Shown here piece after piece: positions 7,040 through 12,264 of a DNA stretch of 12,264 nucleotides; the stretch's first letter is position 1, and each line of letters opens with the position of its first letter. This stretch comes from Desulfobacteraceae bacterium (GTDB lineage Bacteria > Desulfobacterota > Desulfobacteria > Desulfobacterales > Desulfosalsimonadaceae). The notes below the pieces were generated by a model, which saw only the letters and a list, made by a program, of their open reading frames with translations, searched no databases and was not told where the DNA came from. A program made the translations under genes and the position numbers. The stretch is from the NCBI GenBank assembly GCA_007136525.1, contig SLGU01000271.1:1-12264 (forward strand), given 5' to 3'.

Positions 7040-8836
7040 ATGAAAAACATACGTAATTTCAGCATCATTGCCCATATTGACCACGGCAAGTCAACCCTGT
7101 CTGACCGCCTGATACAGGCGACCGATATGGTTTCAGACCGGGATTTCAAGGATCAGATCCTGGACAACATGGACATCGAGCGTGAACGGGGCATTACCAT
7201 CAAGAGCCAGACCATCTGCATTCCCTATACGGCCAAAGATGGCAACCTGTATTGGCTCAATCTCATTGACACCCCGGGCCACGTGGATTTCAGCTACGAA
7301 GTTTCCCGGGCTCTGGCTTCCTGCGAAGGCGCACTTCTGCTGATCGACGCCAGCCAGGGGGTTGAGGCCCAGACCCTTGCTAATCTCTATCTCGCCCTGG
7401 AAAACGATCTGGAGATCATTCCTGTGATAAACAAGATTGATTTACCCTCTGCCGACGTTGAGATGGTGAGGCAGCAGATTGCCGAGGATTTGGGACTTGA
7501 TCCGGACACGGCCATTCTTGCATCCGCAAAGAACAACATCGGCATAGAAAGCATCCTTGAAGCCATTGTCCACAAGCTGCCACCGCCCAAAGGGGACCCG
7601 GAGGCCCCGACTAGCGCGTTGATTTTTGACTCCCATTACGACCCTTTCAGGGGGACCATTGTCCATTTCAGGGTTTTTGACGGGAAAATCCGGCCGCGGG
7701 ATAAAATCATGTTCATGTCCAACCGGGCTGAATACACGGTCGAGGAAGTGGGCATCTTCCAGATCGCACAGGTCGTCCAGGATGAAATCGCCGCAGGGCG
7801 GGTGGGCTACCTGATTGCCGGTATCAAGACCGTTTCCGATACAAAATCCGGTGACACCATTACCCTGAAAAACCGTCCCTGTGAAAAGGCCATGCCCGGA
7901 TTCAAAGACCCGAAGCCGGTGGTCTTTTCCTCCATTTACCCGGTATCGACGGATGACTACCCTGAGCTCGTGGTCGCGCTTGAAAAGCTCAAGCTCAATG
8001 ACGCTTCTCTCGTATATGAAAAGGATTCTTCATCAGCCCTGGGCTTCGGCTTCAGATGCGGTTTCCTGGGCCTGCTTCACCTGGAGGTGGTTCAAGAGCG
8101 CCTTGAGCGGGAATATGATCTCTCCCTGATCATCACCGCGCCCTCTGTGCGCTATGAAGTGGTTCTCACAGACGGAAGCGGTATCATGGTTGAAAACCCG
8201 GCGCTTTTCCCCGATCCTGTAATGGTCGCAAGCACACGGGAGCCTTACATCAAGGCATCGATCATGGTACCGGACAAGTACATGGGAACCGTCATGAACC
8301 TGTGCATGGAGCGGCGCGGCATCAACAAGAATTACCAGTATTTTTCAAGCAGTCGCCTGGAAATGATCTTCGAGCTCCCACTGGCCGAGGTGGTTTATGA
8401 TTTTTATGACCGGCTGAAAACGGTCACCCAGGGGTATGGCTCGTTTGACTATGAGATGCTTGATTACCGCGAGACGGATATCGTTAAGGTCGATATCCTC
8501 ATCAACGGGGAAAAAGTGGATGCGCTGTCCCAGCTTGTTCACCGGGACAACGCCGTATTCAGAGCAAGAAACGCCTGTGAAAGGCTCAAGGAGGAGATAC
8601 CCCGTCACATGTTCAAGGTCGCCATTCAGGGGTCCATCGGCGCGAAGGTAATTGCCCGGGAAACCATCAACCCGTATCGTAAAGACGTGACCGCCAAATG
8701 TTATGGCGGTGACATTTCCCGAAAGCGCAAGCTCCTTGAAAAACAGAGAAAAGGTAAAAAACGGATGAAAATGGCCGGGAACGTCATGATTCCACAGAAT
8801 GCCTTTTTGTCGGTTTTAAAAACCAACAAGGAATGA
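7040..8836 (+). CDS. lepA: Elongation factor 4 (LepA), ribosome-associated GTPase
   Basis: A translational GTPase that binds ribosomes and affects translocation, initiation or 30S biogenesis. The 598-residue length is almost the standard length. The GTPase motifs are in place: G1 AHIDHGKST (11-19), switch I ERERGITIKSQ, G3 DTPGHVDF and G4 NKIDLP. The EF-G-like domains II, III and V follow, then the LepA-specific basic C-terminal domain, including the CYGGDISRKRKLLEKQ region and a Lys-rich stretch ending in IPQNAFLSVLK. No Shine-Dalgarno sequence is obvious before ATG 7040, which is unusual for this window; no better upstream start in the same frame was found. The common partner lepB (signal peptidase) is not next to it. 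The gene converges with ndk, leaving only 3 bp between stop codons. Confidence 0.98.
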   Translation: MKNIRNFSIIAHIDHGKSTLSDRLIQATDMVSDRDFKDQILDNMDIERERGITIKSQTICIPYTAKDGNLYWLNLIDTPGHVDFSYEVSRALASCEGALLLIDASQGVEAQTLANLYLALENDLEIIPVINKIDLPSADVEMVRQQIAEDLGLDPDTAILASAKNNIGIESILEAIVHKLPPPKGDPEAPTSALIFDSHYDPFRGTIVHFRVFDGKIRPRDKIMFMSNRAEYTVEEVGIFQIAQVVQDEIAAGRVGYLIAGIKTVSDTKSGDTITLKNRPCEKAMPGFKDPKPVVFSSIYPVSTDDYPELVVALEKLKLNDASLVYEKDSSSALGFGFRCGFLGLLHLEVVQERLEREYDLSLIITAPSVRYEVVLTDGSGIMVENPALFPDPVMVASTREPYIKASIMVPDKYMGTVMNLCMERRGINKNYQYFSSSRLEMIFELPLAEVVYDFYDRLKTVTQGYGSFDYEMLDYRETDIVKVDILINGEKVDALSQLVHRDNAVFRARNACERLKEEIPRHMFKVAIQGSIGAKVIARETINPYRKDVTAKCYGGDISRKRKLLEKQRKGKKRMKMAGNVMIPQNAFLSVLKTNKE

Positions 8837-8839
8837 TGG

Positions 8840-9262
8840 TTATCCGGCGATTTCAAATGCATTGAAAAAATAGCCGATTTCAAAAGCCGCGGTTTCCGGG
8901 GAATCTGAGCCATGTACGATGTTTTTTTCTATATCCGTGGCAAAATCGCGCCTGATCGTGCCTTCCGCAGCTTCTTCGAAATTCGTTGCCCCCATGAGCG
9001 TTCTGTTTTTAGTTATGGCATTATCCGCCTCCAGAACCATGACGACAGCCGGTCCGGAAGACATGAAATCGGTCAGGCTTTCAAAGAAAGGGCGTTTTTC
9101 GTGAACGGCATAAAACCCTTTTGCCTGTTTTTTGGTCATCCATACCATTTTCATTGCAATAACCCGGATATCATTTTTTTCAAAGCGCCGGATGACTTCA
9201 CCGATCAGGCCGCGCGCGACGCCGTCGGGTTTGATGATTGAAAGCGTTCTTTCCATTGACAT
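8840..9262 (-). CDS. ndk: Nucleoside diphosphate kinase
   Basis: Transfers the gamma phosphate of ATP to other NDPs through a phosphohistidine, keeping (d)NTP pools balanced. The 140-residue protein has the full family set: [12 protein letters not shown] with Lys11, RPFF and TDFMSSGP, a [11 protein letters not shown] loop, TIRRDFA, and the catalytic His117 in NIVHGSDS followed by the SPETAAFEI signature. An AAAGGA (9267-9272 on the plus strand) precedes two in-frame ATGs, at 9262 (4 nt after it) and 9256 (10 nt after it). Either could be the real start; the family most often begins at MERT, which fits 9256. A promoter-like sequence lies at 9303-9330. Confidence 0.98.
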   Translation of the reverse strand: MSMERTLSIIKPDGVARGLIGEVIRRFEKNDIRVIAMKMVWMTKKQAKGFYAVHEKRPFFESLTDFMSSGPAVVMVLEADNAITKNRTLMGATNFEEAAEGTIRRDFATDIEKNIVHGSDSPETAAFEIGYFFNAFEIAG

Positions 9263-9302
9263 TAAATCCTTTTTCGTTAAGGGTTCCTGAATTGTTTCTC
9301 AT

Positions 9303-9330
9303 TCTATATACAGCTATGCCGCATTAACAA
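9303..9330 (-). promoter_or_regulatory. Putative sigma-70 promoter of ndk
   Basis: Read on the minus strand, TTGTTA (9330-9325) is followed after 16 bp by TATAGA (9308-9303). Transcription would start near 9296 and give a leader of about 35 nt carrying the AAAGGA ribosome binding site. Confidence 0.4.
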
Positions 9331-9369
9331 ATTGCCGCGGTCAAGTCAAGAAATGTGCAGATTGGGTGT

Positions 9370-9479
9370 CAGGTTTTAAACCTGTTGATTCGTTTTGGCA
9401 ATCATCATTATGTTCTTGTTTGTCATTGACATCCCGGGCATTCGTGCATAGTTTTGGATACCGTCAATAAACCTGTTGA
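9370..9479 (+). promoter_or_regulatory. Dyad and 12-bp direct repeat in the divergent ndk / selenoprotein control region
   Basis: TAAACCTGTTGA occurs exactly twice, at 9377-9388 and 9468-9479, 91 bp apart. The first copy overlaps a 15-bp dyad, CAGGTTTTAAACCTG (9370-9384). The second copy runs into a TTGACA (9476-9481) just upstream of the HesB-like gene. A further TTGACA (9426-9431) with TAGTTT 17 bp downstream (9449-9454) is a candidate promoter for that gene. The repeats could be binding sites of a regulator; no known operator was recognised. Confidence 0.4.
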
Positions 9480-9521
9480 CAATTGAAACTTTTTTAAATT
9501 TTTTCCTTCAGGGAGGGTAAC

Positions 9522-9842
9522 ATGTTTGAGGTAACCGATGCGGCATACGAGGAAATTGCCGAGTTTTTCAAGAACAAGACAGCGCGTCCCATAAGGGTGC
9601 TTCTGAATCCCGGTGGATGAGGCGGGCCGTCACTGGCCATGGTTCTGGATGAACCAAGAGAAACCGACACCGTTTTTGACGTAAAGGGATTCGAGTTTAT
9701 TGCCGATAATGACTTTCTCGAAAAAGCGAAGCCCATTGTCATCGATCATCAGGGCATGGGGTTCAGCATCAGCTCCAATATCAATCTGGGCGGCGGCGGT
9801 GACTGTGCATGCGGGTCAACTTGCAGCACCGATTCAAACTGA
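9522..9842 (+). CDS. HesB/IscA-like selenoprotein (in-frame UGA read as selenocysteine at residue 33)
   Basis: The frame starts at ATG 9522 behind an excellent GGAGG (9512-9516, 5 nt spacing), is interrupted by TGA at 9618-9620, and continues in the same frame to TGA 9840-9842, giving 106 residues. Protein similarity runs through the TGA. Upstream, RPIRVLLNPGG matches the strand before the first conserved cysteine of IscA-type proteins. Downstream comes GGPSLAMVLDEP, then VFDVKGFEFIAD, GFSISSN and a Cys-rich tail (C95, C97, C101). The TGA falls exactly where A-type Fe-S carriers have their first cluster-ligand Cys (SGCSG in E. coli IscA), and the tail keeps a CxC. HesB-like selenoproteins with a U-G-G/S-P context are known from delta-type sulfate reducers. 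A hairpin at 9640-9656 fits a bacterial SECIS. A probable Fe-S or redox role is inferred. Alternative: a pseudogene, which the intact downstream frame argues against. Confidence 0.88.
9618..9656 (+). promoter_or_regulatory. Putative bacterial SECIS element with UGA selenocysteine codon
   Basis: Downstream of the UGA (9618-9620) lies a perfect 6-bp stem, TGGTTC (9640-9645) with GAACCA (9651-9656), closed by the 5-base loop TGGAT. The loop begins 25 nt after the UGA, inside the spacing typical of bacterial SECIS elements, and carries GG near its 5' side, as SelB-binding apical loops do. A shorter GGCC/GGCC hairpin (9625-9638) sits closer to the UGA and is less well placed. Confidence 0.7.
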
Positions 9843-9878
9843 TCTGCCGGCTGTTTTTATTTAATGAGCAGGGCCAAT

Positions 9879-9948
9879 AAAAAATCCAGGGCTGGAATAG
9901 AGACTGAAACAGGGTTGTCGTCAGTCTCCTCCCGGCTCCTGGATTTTT
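9879..9948. terminator. Bidirectional intrinsic terminator between the HesB-like gene and HU
   Basis: A perfect 11-bp outer stem (AAAAATCCAGG at 9880-9890 with its complement at 9938-9948) encloses a second 7-bp stem (9901-9907 with 9921-9927). Each strand shows the GC part followed by a run of T, so it can stop transcription from both sides. It lies 37 bp after the HesB-like stop and 39 bp after the HU stop. Confidence 0.75.
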
Positions 9949-9987
9949 GAATTCGTGGGATCCCGGGGCAGGCAAGGCGGATGAATG

Positions 9988-10257
9988 CTAATTCAACGCT
10001 TCTTTCAGCGCTTTGCCGGGCGTAAATTTCGGAACCTTGCGCGCCTTGATTTTGATCGGTGCGCCGGTCTGGGGGTTTCTGCCTGTGCGGGCATCTCTTT
10101 TTACCGGCTTAAAGGTACCGAATCCGACGAGGGTTACGGAATCCCCTTTGGACAATGCATCCGTGATCGCCTGGACCATGCAATCGACAGCCGCCTGAGC
10201 TTCTTTCTTGGTGCTTACAACTTTTGCCACTTCGTTGATTAAATCTGCCTTGTTCAC
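9988..10257 (-). CDS. hup: DNA-binding protein HU
   Basis: A small basic histone-like protein (89 residues) of the HU/IHF family that bends and compacts nucleoid DNA. It starts MNKADLINEVA, has the GFGTFKPVKRDARTGRNPQTG core (about 45-65) including the beta-ribbon arm and the intercalating proline (RNPQTG), and ends KIKARKVPKFTPGKALKEALN, all canonical. The RNPQTG arm and overall length fit HU better than IHF. The start codon is GTG at 10257, read from a strong AAGGAG (10265-10270) with 7 nt spacing. A good promoter at 10454-10482 predicts a leader of about 190 nt. The gene ends 39 bp from a bidirectional terminator. Confidence 0.97.
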   Translation of the reverse strand: MNKADLINEVAKVVSTKKEAQAAVDCMVQAITDALSKGDSVTLVGFGTFKPVKRDARTGRNPQTGAPIKIKARKVPKFTPGKALKEALN

Positions 10258-10453
10258 TTGACTACTCCTTTCTTTGCGGTTGTTGTTGATTTTGCGGGGG
10301 GTTATGGGTGTTCAAATGATTTTTCAACAGATTACGAATAAAAGTGCCAATAATAAATAATAGGAGGCAGACCTTGCCGATTGATTGTCATCTGGCAGGC
10401 TTGTCTTGTTCAGTCGATTAAACATCACATTAAACGCAAATCGTTGTTCTATA

Positions 10454-10482
10454 TTCATACGTTCATGAAAGCGCTGTGTCAA
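10454..10482 (-). promoter_or_regulatory. Putative strong sigma-70 promoter for hup
   Basis: On the minus strand a perfect TTGACA (10482-10477) is separated by 17 bp from TATGAA (10459-10454), a 4/6 match. Transcription would start near 10447, leaving about 190 nt of leader before the GTG start at 10257. Confidence 0.6.
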
Positions 10483-10669
10483 GTGTGTTTTTAAGGGTTG
10501 AGCCGATTTAGATCAAAATATACCCTCCATTCAGTCTACGGCGGAAAATACAGGAAGGCCATATCCGATTAGCCATTTGCGGAAATAGCGGCGCTTTAAC
10601 GGGGTCCAGATCACCGGTGATGCAATCACGGCCTATACGGCTGCCATTGGGATAAAATATCGCAGCGAT
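10483..10669. other. Intergenic stretch between the hup promoter and the prepilin peptidase stop
   Basis: No convincing gene is seen. Together with the hup leader it makes a 412-bp gap between the two minus-strand genes. The only structure found is a 12-bp perfect palindrome, ATCACCGGTGAT (10610-10621), without a T-run, about 50 bp past the prepilin peptidase stop. The minus frame after that stop stays open for about 54 codons but has no usable start. Confidence 0.5.
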
Positions 10670-11449
10670 TCAGAAAGGGGGAATGCCATGGATGTACCAT
10701 CGGATCAGTTCCGGACCATAAAACACCGAAACAGCCGCTCCCATGGAAAGGAAGGGGCCGAACGGAATGGCCAGCTTCAGGTTTTTCCCGGAGAACAGCA
10801 TCAATGCCCCGCCTACGGCGGTGCCGGTAATGGATGCCGCAAAAACAGTCAGTATGACACCCTGCCACCCAACGATGGCCCCGATCATTGCAAGCAGCTT
10901 GATATCGCCGCCGCCCATTCCCTCTTTTCCAGTGAGCATGTAATATAACCATGCCACAAGAAAAAGGCTCCCGCCGCCGACGAGAATGCCGATAATTGAT
11001 TCAACCGGTCCAATGCCGGGCAGGAAAAAACTGGCGGCAAAAAACAAGGGGATTCCCGGCAGTGAAATCACATCGGGGATGATGCGGTGATCGATGTCGA
11101 TAAAGGTGATCACCAGAAGGGTTGCAGTAAAGACAAAATAGATGCCGGCGGCGAGGGAAAGTCCGAATTTAAGAACGCACAAGGCGGCCAGGATGCCCGT
11201 AAGAAGTTCCACCATGGGGTATCGCACGCTGATTTTTGACGTGCATTGCCGGCACTTGCCCATTAGCAGAATGTAGCTTACTATCGGGATGTTGTCGTAA
11301 AACTGGATGGGCGTGCCGCAGGCGGGACAGTTGGAGGCGGGCGTTACAATAGACCGGTTTGCCGGGATCCTGTAAATGCAGACGTTCAGAAAGCTCCCGA
11401 TAAACAGCCCGAAAATGAAGCCGATAATGATTTCCAGAGGGTTTGACAT
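10670..11449 (-). CDS. pilD: Type IV prepilin peptidase / N-methyltransferase (A24 aspartic protease)
   Basis: An inner-membrane enzyme that cleaves prepilin and pseudopilin leader peptides and methylates the new N-terminal residue. The 259-residue protein has the family order: an N-terminal membrane helix with GSFLNVCIYRIP (18-29), a cytoplasmic loop with a zinc-type four-Cys motif (C41, C44, C66, C69), then several membrane segments. The catalytic aspartates are the one in the FIDIDHRIIPD region (116-126) and Asp182 in the GxGD motif (G179-D182), here GGGD, followed by IKLL. Two full domains are present, so both methylase and protease activity are likely. It stands alone here, away from pilin or type II secretion genes. 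ATG 11449 lacks a clear Shine-Dalgarno sequence. The symbol could equally be gspO, because one enzyme often serves both systems. Confidence 0.95.
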   Translation of the reverse strand: MSNPLEIIIGFIFGLFIGSFLNVCIYRIPANRSIVTPASNCPACGTPIQFYDNIPIVSYILLMGKCRQCTSKISVRYPMVELLTGILAALCVLKFGLSLAAGIYFVFTATLLVITFIDIDHRIIPDVISLPGIPLFFAASFFLPGIGPVESIIGILVGGGSLFLVAWLYYMLTGKEGMGGGDIKLLAMIGAIVGWQGVILTVFAASITGTAVGGALMLFSGKNLKLAIPFGPFLSMGAAVSVFYGPELIRWYIHGIPPF

Positions 11450-11465
11450 ATTTCGTTTGGTGTTT

Positions 11466-11495
11466 ATTTTACGGCAAGTTTAATGGCATTGTCTG
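11466..11495 (-). promoter_or_regulatory. Possible promoter of the prepilin peptidase gene
   Basis: Read on the minus strand, CAGACA (11495-11490) is followed after 18 bp by TAAAAT (11471-11466, 5/6 match). The start site would be near 11459, giving a leader of only about 10 nt, in line with the absence of a Shine-Dalgarno sequence. Confidence 0.3.
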
Positions 11496-11805
11496 CCGAT
11501 TAGACGCCTTTTGTTTTTGTGGACACACGTTCGCTCTTTTTTGAGGGACAATTTCGCCCGGGTGTCACCGGGCATTGCCCTGGCAACTGCAGGAGAATGC
11601 TGATATACGAAGCCGTCAATAATAACTTGTTGTATTTACCACATGTCAGGTCTATAAGGAATATGTTTTTTGCTCAGTACTTGACGTGGCATGGAATAAT
11701 GGATTATTTAAGGCGCTGAGCCTGATATTGAAACGGCCTCAAAAAAATGCGTGTTTTTGCGATGTCGTTAAGCTTGATGAGCCGGTAAAAAGTCGTTTTC
11801 AGAGG
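11496..11805. other. Gene-poor stretch upstream of lon
   Basis: No supported gene. One GTG-started frame (11519-11719, 66 codons) has no ribosome binding site and no recognisable family. A 6-bp GC-rich hairpin, GCCCGG/CCGGGC with a 6-base loop (11556-11573), has no T-run. The rest shows nothing I can name. Confidence 0.5.
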
Positions 11806-11924
11806 GCTTTGTAAAAAGGTCAAGATCCAGGCGAGAGCAATTTTTTAGGAACCTTAAGTACTTAGCCGTACGTGAGGTTCTTCAGAGAGTGCTCGCAACG
11901 CAGATATTGACCTTTTTACGAAGC
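11806..11924 (+). repeat. Nested inverted-repeat intergenic element, copy 3
   Basis: Outer arms form a perfect 13-bp pair (GTAAAAAGGTCAA at 11811-11823 with 11907-11919), extending by one wobble to GCTTTG/CGAAGC ends (11806, 11924). The inner hairpin includes GAGCA/TGCTC and GAACCT/AGGTTC pairs around a TTAAGTACTTAGCCGTACG tip. The right flank reads CAACGCAGATATTGA. It is clearly homologous to the element at 6851-6989 and in the same orientation. It ends 90 bp before the lon start. There is no ORF inside. Confidence 0.85.
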
Positions 11925-11925
11925 T

Positions 11926-11967
11926 GTCAAATTTGACCGGGCGGCACAGTCTGTGCATTATTATAAT
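11926..11967 (+). promoter_or_regulatory. lon control region: two dyads and a TATAAT
   Basis: A perfect TATAAT (11962-11967) lies 48 bp before the chosen lon start. In its spacer region is a 13-bp dyad, GCACAGTCTGTGC (11944-11956), and a 12-bp palindrome, GTCAAATTTGAC, lies at 11926-11937. There is no good -35 at the usual distance (the nearest, TTGACC, is 23 bp away), so the promoter may depend on an activator or another sigma factor. The dyad does not match the CIRCE element. Confidence 0.4.
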
Positions 11968-12014
11968 ATAAGGAATATGAAAAATTGACCAAGAAGTTCA
12001 TGTCGGGAGTGACC

Positions 12015-12264
12015 ATGGCTGAAAGTGACAAAGACGACCTGATTCGCCTGATCGATGACGAAAACGTTAAAATGATCGAGATCCCCGAAAAACTCCCATT
12101 GCTTCCCGTGAGGGATGTCGTCGTTTACGCGGACATGGTTTTACCCTTGTATATCGGCCGGGAAAAGTCGCTGAGGGCCGTGGAAGAATCGATGAAAAAG
12201 GATCAGATTATTTTTCTGGCGACCCAGAAAGACCCGATGGTCGAAGATCCGACGCCCAAAGATA
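12015..12264 (+). CDS. lon: ATP-dependent protease Lon, N-terminal part (runs off window)
   Basis: The open frame continues past the window end; only about 83 residues are visible. They form the start of the Lon substrate-recognition (LAN) domain: IPEKLPLLPVRDVVVYADMVLPLYIGREKSL (residues about 21-51), then DQIIFLATQKDP. This is the usual opening of Lon, a cytoplasmic AAA+ serine protease that removes misfolded and regulatory proteins. A short acidic extension (MAESDKDDLIRLIDDEN) precedes the domain. ATG 12015 was chosen because GGGAG (12005-12009) lies 5 nt upstream; in-frame GTG 12009 and ATG 12000 are alternatives. The ATPase and Ser-Lys protease domains are outside the window. Confidence 0.93.
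   Translation, partial: MAESDKDDLIRLIDDENVKMIEIPEKLPLLPVRDVVVYADMVLPLYIGREKSLRAVEESMKKDQIIFLATQKDPMVEDPTPKD

Noticed and set aside
9625..9638. GGCC/GGCC mini-hairpin as the SECIS
   Set aside because: Its loop is only about 8 nt from the UGA, closer than bacterial SECIS loops normally lie; the hairpin at 9640-9656 fits better.
9639..9842. Separate 67-residue gene starting at the ATG after the TGA
   Set aside because: It has no ribosome binding site and begins in the middle of a conserved domain; it is the post-UGA half of the selenoprotein frame.
10500..10669. Possible pseudopilin remnant downstream of the prepilin peptidase gene (minus frame with a Tyr-Pro-Asn-Gly stretch)
   Set aside because: No start codon, no prepilin leader, and the match is a four-residue coincidence.
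11519..11719. Small 66-codon GTG-started frame between the prepilin peptidase and lon
   Set aside because: No Shine-Dalgarno sequence, no recognisable domain, and composition like non-coding sequence.

Overview
The window looks like core chromosome from a delta-type, Desulfobacterota-like bacterium, probably related to sulfate reducers of the Desulfobacterales. This is inferred from gene content and protein style: a selenocysteine-containing HesB/IscA-like protein, REC-GGDEF regulators, very acidic repeat proteins and recurrent palindromic intergenic elements. It is not a database result. There is no phage, IS transposase, CRISPR array, rRNA or tRNA that I can see.

Layout. Positions 1-774 hold the 3' end of a very acidic repeat protein, closed by a strong intrinsic terminator. 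After a palindromic element and a perfect small hairpin comes a likely plus-strand operon (1099-5722): valS, nadC two bases later, then a rhomboid membrane protease carrying a DnaJ-type C-terminal domain. A minus-strand REC-GGDEF response regulator (5751-6644) converges on it. A second copy of the palindromic element lies just upstream of lepA (7040-8836). lepA converges with ndk on the minus strand, only 3 bp apart. A 259-bp divergent region then leads to a plus-strand HesB/IscA-like gene whose reading frame contains an in-frame UGA, read here as selenocysteine, with a SECIS-like hairpin just downstream (9522-9842). A symmetrical bidirectional terminator separates it from an HU gene on the minus strand (9988-10257, GTG start, long leader). 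A type IV prepilin peptidase gene (10670-11449, minus) follows, then a gene-poor stretch, the third palindromic element, and the start of lon (12015 to the window end).

The genes are mostly housekeeping: translation (valS, lepA), NAD and nucleotide metabolism (nadC, ndk), protein quality control (lon, the rhomboid protein), nucleoid structure (HU), pilin processing, c-di-GMP signalling and Fe-S biology. The points most worth attention are the UGA-interrupted HesB-like gene, which a standard caller would split or discard, the rhomboid-DnaJ-CTD fusion, and three same-orientation copies of a nested inverted-repeat element, each within about 100 bp upstream of a plus-strand gene.
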